A stretch of 64,000 bases of DNA, taken from contig NC_059502.1 of the NCBI RefSeq assembly GCF_914767665.1, positions 5,890,001 to 5,954,000 of the forward strand. Direction: 5' to 3'. Every line of letters begins with the position of its first letter. Positions within the stretch are counted from its first letter, which is position 1. The notes beneath the pieces were generated by a model. It was not told where the DNA came from and did no database searches. It worked only from the letters and a program-made list of their open reading frames with translations. Positions 43,995-55,000 of this stretch are shown here, one piece after another. The translations under genes and the position numbers were made by a program. This stretch comes from Harmonia axyridis. Lineage: Eukaryota; Arthropoda; Insecta; Coleoptera; Coccinellidae.

Positions 43995-45176
43995 ATGGCA
44001 ACATATGATTTTGAAATCATTATAGGAACATATGAAGAATTCCTTCTTGGTTATCTTGTCTCAATAAAGGTAAAATAATTGTACTCATTATAATATTTGG
44101 TTAATGTTATTTATTTTTAGGATAAAGAAATCAAACAGAGTTTCGCCGCTCATGATCACTCAAGAAGTATTAGAACAATAGCTCACTCTGGAAAATATGT
44201 AGCTTCTGGAGCTGCAGATGATAATATAATCATTTACGATTTTGATACCCGAAAAGAATGTCACATGTTAGTTCATCATGAAGCAACTGTAAATTGTTTA
44301 TCATTCACAAATGAACACACACATTTGATAAGTGGGAGTTTAGATGGAGTTCTAGCGATTGTAAGAGTTGGTAATTGGCAGATTGAGAAAAAATGGGATA
44401 AGGCACATAAGGGATTAGCAATATATGATGTTGCTATACATCCTTCAGGTAAATTATCATAAAGTTATCATTTTCATATGCAAAAGTAATAGTTTAAAGA
44501 TTTGGTTTTTAATAATTATTCATTTTCAGGCAAAATGGCGTTGACAATTGGTGGAGACACAACTCTACGTACTTGGAACTTGGTAAAAGGGAGGCAAGCA
44601 TATGCAATCAATCTCATTACCAAAAGTAAGGATCCCAAATCCCTAGAAAAAATCTTGTGGTCTCCAGATGGCACACATTTTATTCTATATGGTGGGAAAT
44701 ATACTGAAATATGGAATATAGAAGAAGGAGGTTTATCTAAAGCTATTCAGTATGATCATAAAGTAACTGCCTGTATATGGTGGAAGGCCAAAAAATTACT
44801 AGTAGGACATGAAAATGGTGACTTGACTGTTGTTAAAGTAGAAGATGGATCAAAGATTTCCAAAGAGGGACACAATACGAGAATCAAATGTTTGGCAAGT
44901 TTTGGTAAATTTGTAGTTCTGATATCCAGTGACGGAGTATTGAAAGTGTTGGATTCCAAATTTAACTTAGTAATTGAGCTAAATACAGGTTGTAGGCCTA
45001 TTTGTTTGGATATAATAGAAACAATGCATGTAAAGGAAGAGGAAGTGTGTGAAGAAGAAGTCGAGACAGTGCAAATTGAAAATTATCCAAATAAGAGGCC
45101 TCAAGTGATAATTGAAGACGAGACAACTGAAGTTGAGAAAGAACCCAAAAAGAAGAAAAGGAAACACAAAAAGTAG
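43995..45176 (+). CDS. PAK1IP1: PAK1IP1 (Mak11-type WD40 protein)
   Basis: Nucleolar WD-repeat protein needed for 60S subunit assembly (yeast Mak11). The human protein also binds PAK1. Three coding exons: 43995-44069, 44121-44448 and 44530-45176, phases 0 and 1, 349 residues. WD signatures visible: AAHDHSRSIRTIA...GAADDNIIIYD, HHEATVNCLSF...LISGSLDGVLAI, KAHKGLAIYDVAIHPSGKMALTIGGDTTLRTWNL, and GHNTRIKCL...LISSDGVLKVLD. The HPSGK/TLRTWNL block is close to the human sequence. The C-terminus is acidic, then strongly basic (KKKKRKHKK), a nucleolar-type tail. Converges on folliculin. Confidence 0.93.
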
Positions 45177-45340
45177 ATAGAAGTTTTTTGTTATGTAAAA
45201 TAATTTTATATTTATTAACAATATATTTTATAACAGTGGAGTTTAAATTTTATAACATACTTCATAAACAAACATTTCCTTAATAATTGTACAAAAAGTC
45301 ATAAATTTTTGATATATTATACATATTATATAAAATATGG

Positions 45341-45500
45341 TTAACTTTCTGAAAATTCATAGTTATTATATCTAAATGGTTCTTCAACCTCTAACAGAAG
45401 TAATGCATGATTCTCAAATATCTTTCGCATAATGCTATCTTCTTGGTGATTTTCAATTATTCTTGTTTCTTTCTTGTTTTTTCTTGCGAGTTTTACTCAT
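45341..45500 (-). other. Possible small or decayed ORF between PAK1IP1 and folliculin
   Basis: On the minus strand an ATG at 45500 opens MSKTRKKKQERNKNN then stop. One frame over, IENHQEDSIMRKIF, FENHALLLLEVEE and PFRYNNYEFSES run to TAA at 45341. The two parts would join with a single-base shift into a short basic-then-acidic protein. No family recognised. It may be chance, a small pseudogene, or an exon of an unrecognised gene. Confidence 0.25.
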
Positions 45501-45596
45501 AATCAATTAAGTTGTATAGAAAAATTATATTTTGCTGGAGTGGCAATAAGCATACTCATTCCAAGTTTCATTTTTTGGAAGCCCAAAATTTCCTAA

Positions 45597-47080
45597 CTAT
45601 CGACAATTCGAAGTCCAGTATGCCAATAATGGTAAGTCATGTCTGCTTATTCCGAGGGCTTGTAAAAGATTATTATCGGGATTTGAGGTCCAACTCAAAG
45701 ATTTGGCGATATTCAACCAATTAAGAATAAGACTAGTCAGATGGGATTCCAATACCTCATCTGTTATACTGTCATTTTTTAAAGCTTCCTCAATAAGAAT
45801 TTGTAAAGTTGGCAATCTGTTAGGCAAAATTCCCGTCCACTCAATTTTCCAAGTTTCTTGCTTCACTAATTTGACAGGTGGGCCAGTACTTGGTATCTTA
45901 AAAAAAATAGAGTTTGAGCTACCTACCATTACTCTATGTTAAGAAAATAATGAGATTTGATCATTTGAAAGCATAACCTACCTTAAAATTGGTGGGAATC
46001 AATTGTTTAAAAATATCTAAAACACTTTCATCTTCACATTGGAGCCACATTCCAGTCAACACACAATAACAGGTAACTCTAAACACATGCTCTGTCATCT
46101 CCTTCAATAAATTTCTCAAGTTTTTGGGAACACATTTGATTGGAATTTTCGGAACATTGGCAACTTTTTCTACAAATCTGTTACAACTCAATATCCATGT
46201 GAACCACATGTGCAGATGAGCAAAAACTGCAGGTTCACCAGTTAACTGAGGTAAAGACCTAGACTGATGACCAGGTGAGCCTTGTGCCTGCCTCACTGCT
46301 CTTTGAGAATATTGAGCCTGTTCAACTCCATTGACTTTGGCAGCTTTTTCTTGAAGTTCTGATGCTATTTGCTTTATCGTAGGAATAACACTGGGCCATA
46401 AATTCAAGAGATGTATCTGTTAACAAGCCAAGTAGATAATAATAAATATAATAGCAAAAAAGACAAGATGCCTGGGACATAGCTTGGAAAGTGAAGAAAA
46501 ATATTCATCAATCATATGGAAATTTTCTTTAACACACTGAATATCAAAAAACGAGAATGAGCATTGTCCCACTAGTCACCAGACACCCTGTATTATTCTC
46601 ATCAGTGTTGCTTATCTCACCTTATCTTTCATAAGCATCAGAATACTGTACTTTCTGTGAAAACCCCTTGCCAATGAATCTTGCAAACTGAAACTATGGC
46701 TTATAATATGACCTCTCTCATTATCTCCAAAATATAAGGTACCGCCTTCTTTACTAGACTCTTCCTAGATAGTATGGCGATAAATATCATTATTCTCGGA
46801 AACTTCACATGCTTACCTCACAACTTAAGCTCCTAACTATGGCTTGTTTAAGCAAAAATGCCAAATCCTGTTGTAGAGGAGTTCGAGTAGTTACAAAGCA
46901 ACTTGTTTCACTTTTGGTAACCAATGCTAAATCCAAATCTACAGACTGGCATGCTTCACACCAAGGAACCGTAAGGTTGTGGGGTGTTTGTTGAGGTTCT
47001 TCTTTACATTTCTGAGTGCAAAGAACTACGCAAGGACCATGAGATTCACAAAAGTGACCCAGTGCTAGAATGGCATCCAT
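45597..47080 (-). CDS. FLCN: Folliculin (FLCN)
   Basis: Longin-DENN protein that acts as GTPase-activating protein for RagC/D at the lysosome with FNIP and controls mTORC1-TFEB signalling. Exons: 47080-46817, 46764-46621, 46416-45982 and about 45931-45597. The N-terminus MDAILALGHFCESHGPCVV matches the family opening (HFCE.HGP). GGTLYFGDNERGHIISHSFS and DSLARGFHRKYSIL match the longin domain; LNLWPSVIPTIKQIASELQEKA and FAHLHMWFTWIL follow; the C-terminal DENN part ends LLAYWTSNCR. The strong donor of exon 3 (GTAGGT at 45976-45981) does not keep frame with the next acceptor. A donor 4 nt downstream (GTTATG) with the acceptor before TAATGG does, so this join is uncertain. Confidence 0.9.
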
Positions 47081-48007
47081 TCTGTTGAATGGAAAATTTG
47101 AGAATCTTACTCATGAAAATGTGTCAGTAATAACTGTTGTTATTTCGGTTAATGTTGATATTTCTGAGAATTAAAAGTTAGGAAAATATTCAACATTTGT
47201 AGGTTATCTCTAATTTTCAGATTTATGTTTATCATAATTAATTAAGATAGACTTCTGTGGTTGGAGTGTCAAAAAATAATTATGTCTGCTGTTACCCAGT
47301 GTTGCGGAACCTACCGATTTTGATGTTGATCTACTGAATTGAAGGCGGATCCATCCAAATATGCTGATTTTTTTATTATCTCTCAATAGTGGATCCCTCA
47401 CTAAAAATATTAATGAAAAATAAACAATGATTGAAAATCTGAGCTACAAGATATGAAACAACGGAAGTGGCAGAGTTTCGGTAGATTCTTTAAATAGCGC
47501 TCCCTACGGAAAAAAAGGGAAATTTGGTCAATCTCGGGTTCTCGTCTTTTAAAATCTCAAAGCAAATGTCGTTTATTAGTGTCCGAACAATTACTTCGTT
47601 AGGTTTTTGAAATTTACGAGGGTGGGACGAACATCAAAAGACCTTAAAATCACAGACTAACCTGTATATTCTATCTCTAATAAAAATTCCTTCATCTGGC
47701 AACCTTTGTGTCAATAATTTTCATTGAATCTGGGTGTTGGCTGATATGATAAATATATTGGAATTGGATTTCTCCGTTCATTTCTCAACAACTATATGGA
47801 AAAAAATTGATCAAGGAGGTGCTACGATGGTCTAGACGTCTAGAGTCTAGACATTTCTGGGGTTTCATCAATAGTATATGTAAACAAATTATATCTGTTT
47901 CCGTGTTTTCAAAGCAACGTTGCCAATTTGTAAAAAAATATTTCTGTTTCCATAATAACGTGTGTTCAAAAAAAGGCTGAAGCTCTTGAACGCTCATTCT
48001 AGAATAG
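47081..48007. other. Non-coding; degenerate repeat around 47490
   Basis: 5' flank of folliculin, then AT-rich sequence. 47495-47540 (AAATAGCGCTCCCTACGGAAAA) is a diverged relative of the ends of the repeat units at 48260-48300 and 49210-49255. No gene accepted. Confidence 0.45.
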
Positions 48008-48300
48008 GCTAACCTTGGATATCACCAAACTGATTAGATATAAAAGGAGGAAATAGCGCTTAAAAATTAGTCACGGACTGCCTTACGTATATTTTAGTTC
48101 TGATTCACAGTCAAGGATTTTATTTGAATCTGACGGATGTCTAGAATTACTGGTATGCCCACTATGGAAAAAGTTCAATATCAAAACTGGAGCAGCCTTC
48201 CTGATACTTCACTTGATTTCCGCTGCCGTTTTAATAGAAATATGAACATTTTATTAAATGGCGCTACCTACGGAAAAAAGGGGAAGTACCGGGAATCCCG

Positions 48301-48751
48301 CGTGTGACGTCACACACCGCCATTTTTGGTTCTCCTGTCAGTGTTCGGAATCCAAACAAATAAATTGTCATTCAAATTAGTACGGTGTCGTTGAAGGAAT
48401 TGGCTTATTGTCATAAATAAGAGTATTTATTGGGGAACGATTTCAGTATTAATTGATAGACAGAAGAAACGAGGTTAACACCAGTAAGTTTGAATCCTGT
48501 ATCATTCCCCAAATTTTGTTTAAAGCCGTGTTTATTAGTTGAACTTCAATTTCGAACTTATTGGCATTAATCTCGTGCCTTCTGTCTATCAATTAATAGT
48601 AAAATCGTTCCTCAAATAATCTTATTTATCAAAATAAGCCAATTTCTTCAACGACAAAGTACCAATTTGAATGACAATTTGTTTGTTTGGATTCCGAACA
48701 CTGACAGGAAAACTAAAATGGCGGTGTGTGACGTCATCACTTAGAGCGTAT
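48301..48751. repeat. MITE-A copy 5
   Basis: About 450 bp. The left end lacks the outer CGCTCTATTAG and begins GTGTGACGTCACAC. The right end is complete (CACTTAGAGCGTA). The inner and outer inverted repeats are well preserved. It sits at the junction between the two direct-repeat units. Confidence 0.88.
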
Positions 48752-48837
48752 AGGCTAACCTTGGATACCACCGAACTGATTAGATATAAATGAGGTGTTC
48801 GAGGAAATAGCGCTTAAAAATTAGTCACGGACTGCCT

Positions 48838-49015
48838 CACCGGCGTAGCCAGGGGGGGGTTCAAACCCCCCCCGAAATGTTTAAGATGTCGAAATTTATT
48901 AATCTTTTTCTTCTTTTATTCTCATTTATCTATATGAAAAAATTCTTATTTCTGCCATTAGCCTTTCTTATTTTTAAAACCCCCCCCCCGAAACTGAAAC
49001 CTGGCTACGCCCGTG
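48838..49015. mobile_element. hAT-like MITE with 8-bp duplication GACTGCCT
   Basis: A 178-bp element, ends CACCGGCGTAGCCAGG and, on the complement, CACGGGCGTAGCCAGG, flanked by perfect GACTGCCT at 48830-48837 and 49016-49023. Unit 1 of the surrounding repeat (around 48072) shows the empty site with one GACTGCCT. Internal G- and C-runs next to both ends, AT-rich middle. Confidence 0.93.
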
Positions 49016-49258
49016 GACTGCCTAACGTATATTTTAGTTCTGATTCACAGTCAAGGATTTTATTTGATTCTGACGGATGTCTAGAAATACTGGTATGCCC
49101 ACTATTCAAAAAGTTTAATATTAAAACTGGAGCAACTTCCTGAATTAGGGATATTCCTGATACTTCACTTGATTTCCGCTGTCGTTTTCATAGAAATATG
49201 AACATTTTATAAAAATGGCGCTAAATACGGAAAAAAGGAGAAGTACCGGGAATCCCGC

Positions 49259-49915
49259 AGACCAATAACCATAATCTAATCAGTGGACGCACCAGTATTT
49301 TTAAACATTTTATTTTCAACTCATGATATAAGCTAAGCTATACATGGCTATCGCGATCTCATTATTTATTTATTTTTATACGTCCAATCAATATCATCGA
49401 ATATATTATCTAATCTTAAATGAATATTAGTTTGTTTTTCATGTTTTATAAAGATACATCCAATGGTTATTAAATGTAAATCTGTCTAGGAAACTTTTCA
49501 AACACACATTGACGTCTTGCCTTGCTAAGATAATAGAACCGATAGATTTCATATAAAAGATATAGGTTTCGCGTATGAAGTACTGTTTGCATTTTATAGA
49601 GATTAATTATGTTTTCGAAAAATTCCTAATTTGAATTACTATATCTGCAGAATATCTATTAAACTAACCTATTATTGAGATGAGTATTATGAATGAAAGA
49701 AATATTATTTACAATTTTATTTGAACAGAGTGTAACAGATATTGTATTTCATAGTTATTGGGTGAATACATATAAGCTCAGCAACATCATATCAAGGATT
49801 TAAAACATTTCAAAAACTTACGACTAGTATTATACAAAATGAATACTATTCTTACAATATTTAACTCAAATCCAACCATATATAAAAGAGAATAATCGAT
49901 AACATTAAACAAAGA
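49259..49915. other. 3' flank of the TMBIM gene
   Basis: AT-rich, probably including its 3' UTR. No repeat or gene recognised. Confidence 0.4.
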
Positions 49916-50821
49916 TTAATCTTTAGCATTACCAATGATAGTCAGGATGTAAATGAAGATGTTAATAATATCCATATATAAGTTCAAAGCAGCAAATACA
50001 TATTCTTCCGGAGATATAGAATATTTATGTTCCCCTCCCATCATAAGCTGGGTATCATATATAAGATAAACAGAGAACAGAAGAGCTCCTACTGATGCAT
50101 AAACCATACGTATTGTTTTTCCTGGGAAAAATATAGCAACAAGTCCCAACATCAATAATATCAAACAGCAAACCAAAAGGAATCCTCCAATCATAGTGAA
50201 ATCATATTTAGTTTGAAATGCAAACAGAGTTAGACCAAGGCATATAAGAGTAGTTATTCCTACTGCCATAAAAACTATATCAGTATTATACTTTGACGAG
50301 ATAACGGCCAAAATGAAAGATTGGGCTAGTGTGAATATTCCAAGGAAGATGAAATTGTGGGGTGCTTTTCTTCTAAGATCACCACAGCAGGATAAAGCTA
50401 TTAATGTAATGAAAGTTGCGACGAAGGCTAGGATCACTAGCCAGCTATGACTTTGCACATAGAGAGTAGTTTTCTTATCGTACACAAACCAAGCAATGAA
50501 TGATAAGCTTATGGCCAATTGACACATCAAAATAGCATAAACTTTTCTTATGAACCCTCTTCTGATGGAACTATCGTTGAATTCAAAAGCGGCCATTTCT
50601 GGTTCTTTGTAACCTGTTTCTGTTCCCCCATACATGTCTTGCGCTTCGTAGGGCTGTTGTTGTTGAGGAGGTACGTTAAAACCTGGTTGACCTGGTGGTG
50701 GTCCAGCCGGGTAGCCCCCAGGATAACCTTGCTGGGGATAGGGCGGATATCCTTGTTGTCCTGGATAAGGAGGTTGTTGACTATACGGTCCCTGTGAATA
50801 AGGTCCTCCACCGTAACTCAT
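49916..50821 (-). CDS. Nmda1: Bax-inhibitor/Lifeguard family protein (TMBIM, Nmda1-type)
   Basis: Multi-pass membrane protein of the TMBIM family (GRINA/Lifeguard branch), which modulates ER calcium and apoptosis. Single exon, 301 residues. The first 75 residues are Pro/Gly/Gln/Tyr-rich (repeats of GYPPYPQQGYPGGYP type), as in GRINA and fly Nmda1. From about 85 (DSSIRRGFIRKVYAILMCQL) follow seven hydrophobic segments, with the family signatures CCGDLRRKAPHNF, SVYLIYDTQLMMGG and SISPEEYVFAALNLYMDIIN. Transcribed away from the Apaf-1-like gene with about 1.2 kb between. The functional link to apoptosis is suggestive only. Confidence 0.94.
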   Translation of the reverse strand: MSYGGGPYSQGPYSQQPPYPGQQGYPPYPQQGYPGGYPAGPPPGQPGFNVPPQQQQPYEAQDMYGGTETGYKEPEMAAFEFNDSSIRRGFIRKVYAILMCQLAISLSFIAWFVYDKKTTLYVQSHSWLVILAFVATFITLIALSCCGDLRRKAPHNFIFLGIFTLAQSFILAVISSKYNTDIVFMAVGITTLICLGLTLFAFQTKYDFTMIGGFLLVCCLILLMLGLVAIFFPGKTIRMVYASVGALLFSVYLIYDTQLMMGGEHKYSISPEEYVFAALNLYMDIINIFIYILTIIGNAKD

Positions 50822-52036
50822 TACAGCAATTTGATAATGTTTTTCGTACGGAAACTCACAATGTCACTTAATTAATCCCTTTGGATCGATAAAATAAATT
50901 AGTAATATGGTGCAATATACTATTTTCCTAAAACCATTACTTATCTATCAAATGGCGATTTGACACTATTGACTACTGACCAACTGTCACAAGATGAACC
51001 TTCTGGAAATGTTGCGATGCAGCGTTGTCACGTTGAAAATTGAAATTATATTTGACGACTTTGTATTAATATTTAAATGTAATATATATATGTAAAAAAT
51101 ATATAGTCTGATTCACATCGAAAAATTACATCTCTAATTCGCGTCTCCATTTCATCTGAAACAAAATCTAATCAGTTATCACATTAATATTTTCATACAT
51201 CTTACTTCCTTTGAATATAAACAGTCATGTTTATGCCACAATAAACTATTATTATTATTATTATTATGTAGCTAGAAATAATGAATTATTTTATCTACAA
51301 TGAATTTCCATCAAGTAAGGACCGAATCCATTAGTTATGTAGCTTATTATATATATATGAAATTAATTAATTTCATATATTACTAGAAGAGAAGCTGCGC
51401 ACTTTATATATGGTGAATACTTTGATGTTTATTGCTTCATATTAGTTGCCTCTAAGCAAATAAAACTTGACTAGCAATTGAATCAATTCAATTAATCAAT
51501 CCAACATCTTTGAATCAATCTATCAATCTCACAGTTTGAATTTGTTTTGAACCTCATAGAAAGAGACGAGAGTTCGGTTATCTTTGTCGTTTGTACTGCA
51601 GTAGTTCAGCATATTCAGTAGTTCATAGTGGCACTCAAGGTCAGAAAAATTTCGAAAATATTTCTAATGATACGCATCAAGAAGAAGGTTCTTCAGCAAA
51701 AAATGATAAAATTGCTTTTTTTTATGCCATTATTATTATGTATTTTGTTTACTTCACTTACCACAGAATATTTGAATTTTTGAAATGATGATTAATCCAG
51801 ACATTTTTTTCACTGGTTCTATGTTCTCATTCTCACCTTTGTTTATATTCCTGTATATACCTGTTTTTTGTTTCCTAATCAGAGATAACATCTCTGTTCC
51901 TAATGGAGTAATTGTTTGTTTGTGCAAGTGTTCGATTTTCGTTAATTTTTTAATTTCCTGTTCCACAATGGACTATTTGACTATTTAGTGATAAAGAAGA
52001 TTCTGATTATAAATTCAAATTTGTATCTACACAATA
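50822..52036. promoter_or_regulatory. Divergent region between TMBIM and Apaf-1-like genes
   Basis: Contains an ATT microsatellite at 51249-51267, a block at 51301-51330 shared with 41531-41560 (possible Helitron relic), and an open stretch on the plus strand (51540-51788) without an ATG that ends in a predicted membrane helix (AFFYAIIIMYFVYFTY). No gene accepted. Confidence 0.4.
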
Positions 52037-55000
52037 ATGACTTCTACCCTTTATAAACAAATTCTGGAGAACACTTCTCTTATCGAAAAATTAAAAAATA
52101 TAGTAGATCACGACGATGTGGTTAACCATTTAATTTCGAAAGATATAATTAGTGAGAAAGAATATAAGAAAATTTGGAAAACGGATGGCAACAAGATTGA
52201 TTCAATATTTATGACTCTGAAAACAAAGAAAACTGTTAAAGAAATAAGGGAGAGCTTCAATATTTTAAAATCTTTGTATGGAAATGAATTTGAAAATGAG
52301 TTGGAAGAAAGCAAGCAAAGTTTAGTTGATAGCATTCATCAGAGGGGCGGATTTCCTAAAATCAATGTTAACACCTATATTTCAAGAATATCACAGGAGA
52401 AGAAGATTAAAGAGAAGCTTGGGACTATAAGGTGGAATAATAGTTTGGTTGTTTTCGGTAGAATTGGGGAGGGCAAATCTTATTTGGTATGTGAATGTCT
52501 GAGAGATATAGATCTTATTTATCACCATTTTAGCAGCAAACTTTTCTGGATAAATGTTGGTGAATGTGAAAATGGCAGTAATATTTTACAACCTCTAACT
52601 CGATTATTGCGAATGATTAATCCAAAAAAAACAAAGTTGTATGAGTTGGATGAACTCATTACAGAAATTGGTAAAATATTTGCAACACAAGAATATAAAA
52701 ATTCACTGGTAGTTCTTGATAATGCTAGATCATTGGAAGTAATAGAAACCTTTCAAAGAATAGGATGCAAATTGATCATTATAACATATTTTAAAAATGT
52801 GAAAAATGCTGATTTTGTAGAGATAAATTTGGGTTTTACTCTCAATGAAACAATTAAATTATTCAGTCAATATTTAAGTACTCCAATTGAAAATTTAAGT
52901 TTGTATTTGGATGATATAAAAGAAATCCATGAATTGTGTAAAGGACACCCTACAACATTATCACTTTTAGGAGTATTTCTGAGTTGTAAAAGACAACATG
53001 CCTTAGAAGATAAGGGATTATGGAATTATATCAAAGAAAAAATTGATAAAGGAGAAATAGAAGATCTTGGTAATGATAATGTCAGTATAATTCACACAAA
53101 TTTCTATAAAGCATTGAAAATGTGTATTGATACTATCAATACCGAGGAAGTAAAACAATTGTATTATCAATTTGCAGTTTTTCCAAAAGATGCAAATATT
53201 TCAACAGAGGTTCTTGAAGTATTCTTGAACAAAAAATCAACAGAAGTTTGGAAAATAATGGATCATTTTGAGGATAGGTCTCTCATTAATTCTTTCTACA
53301 ATAATAGAAAAAAGATTTATATCTATGTTATCCATGATTTATTTTTATATTATCTAAAAAATGAGACCCAAGACCGGAAAATAGAGTTTCATAGAAAGCT
53401 AATCGAGTCATATGAAAGTAGATATGAATATCACACTCTACCTGATGATAACTATATTTTGTTGTTTTTGGGTTATCATTTGAAGCATGCTGAAATGTTT
53501 GATAGATTTAAGAAATTCCTCGATCTCAAATTTATTGAGCACAAGATTAAAAAAGTAGGTGTTATCAATATGGAACAAGATCTCAAAATGTACAAAGACC
53601 AAATAATAGGTGGAAGTGCAGATCTCAAACTTAAATGGGAAAAATGTTTGAAGTTCATAAGAGATAATAAGAATGAACTAAGACAGTTAGAGAAAAGAGA
53701 TATTATTCAATTAGCTCTTCCTACTTTATTAGACGATGCTCAAACATTGATGGATAGAAATAAGGCTAATTCAATAGACAAGTTATACTTCACAACAAAA
53801 TTATCAGCTGGTCGACTGAAAAGTTCCTATGAATTTCCTATGGAGGAAGTAGCAACTTCTCTGGCTCATTGTTTTTACAATAACGTGCCTAAAATATTGA
53901 TAGGTCTTAATAATGGGGACGTTCTCTTGTATTGTTCGCAAACCAACAAGAAGTCCGACAGATTCCAAGGCCATACAGAATTGGTTTTCGACTTAAAAGT
54001 TGCTGATGATAATTCATGCTTCCTTTCAGTATCAAAAGATCATACTGTGAAAGTATGGCCATTTTTCAATCAACGAATGAGTTTGGATGGAATACAGAAT
54101 GTTGCCTCATCACCTAAGTGTGTTCAAAACGAACATTTTGATGCATTCAGTCCGGGTAAGAAACATAATTTCAAGGAATTTATGTACAACAAAGATGGCG
54201 AGTACATAATATCTGCGAATTTCTCAAACAGATATGATGAAGTCAAGATTATGTGCACCAGTACAAATTATGGTAAAGTCATAATATGGAATGTGCCTAC
54301 AAAAGAAAAACTGTGTATCAAAACCGAAACTGGGATACCTGCCAGAAATATACATTTCTCCAACGATAATTCTAAAATTTACTACACCAGTCAGGGACAA
54401 ATTGAGATATACGAGTATAAAGACAGAAAATTGAATTATTCAGATTCCATTGACACAGAGGACATAAATAGATTATATGTCACTGATAGAAATACTTTAA
54501 TCGTTATTCGTTCTAGATCTGTTGTTATGTATGAATCACCTTACGAATCTAAAGATATTTTATTTGAGGATGAAGAGGATATAGTATGTTCTTCTTTCGC
54601 GAAAGATGAGTATTTAGCTATTGGTGTAAACAAAAACGTATTTTTGTACAATATTTCCAATGGACAACTGGTAGAACAGTTGAAACATGAAAAAGCAGTA
54701 ATGTTAATGACAATGGATATTCTGAAAGATGATGATAACATCACAAGCATGATTTCAATGAAATTTGATAATAACAACATGCAACAGTACAGTATTATGT
54801 TACAACATTACGAACAACCAAGAAATGAACAAAAGTTGGTCACAACTTTTTGGAAAAATAACGTTCCTAGGTTAGCTCTTGCATTGGACCACAAAGATCT
54901 CCGAATACAATATGAATTCAACACAATAAATGAAAAAGAGATGCCTTGCAGAATATCTCTTATAACGTTTTCCCCTTGTGGAAATATCATAATTTTGGCC

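Larger units (their letters stand above)
48008..49258. repeat. Direct repeat (about 290 bp) in two units split by transposons
   Basis: Unit 1 (about 48008-48300) and unit 2 (about 48751-49258) share TAGGCTAACCTTGGATA, CGCTTAAAAATTAGTCACGG, AGTTCTGATTCACAGTCAAG and GAAGTACCGGGAATCCCGC in order. MITE-A copy 5 sits exactly between them and a hAT-like MITE sits within unit 2. Open frames inside (for example 48877-49143) cross these borders and are not genes. Confidence 0.85.

Noticed and set aside
47785..47997. 70-codon open frame on the minus strand
   Set aside because: Composition is not clearly coding, it overlaps the start of a repeat unit, and no family is recognised.
48877..49143. 88-codon open frame
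   Set aside because: It starts inside a 178-bp hAT-like MITE and continues into a non-coding direct repeat; not a gene.
51591..51788. Small membrane-protein gene upstream of Dark
   Set aside because: The frame has no ATG before its hydrophobic segment and a stop at 51537; no credible upstream exon was found, so it was left as part of the intergenic region.
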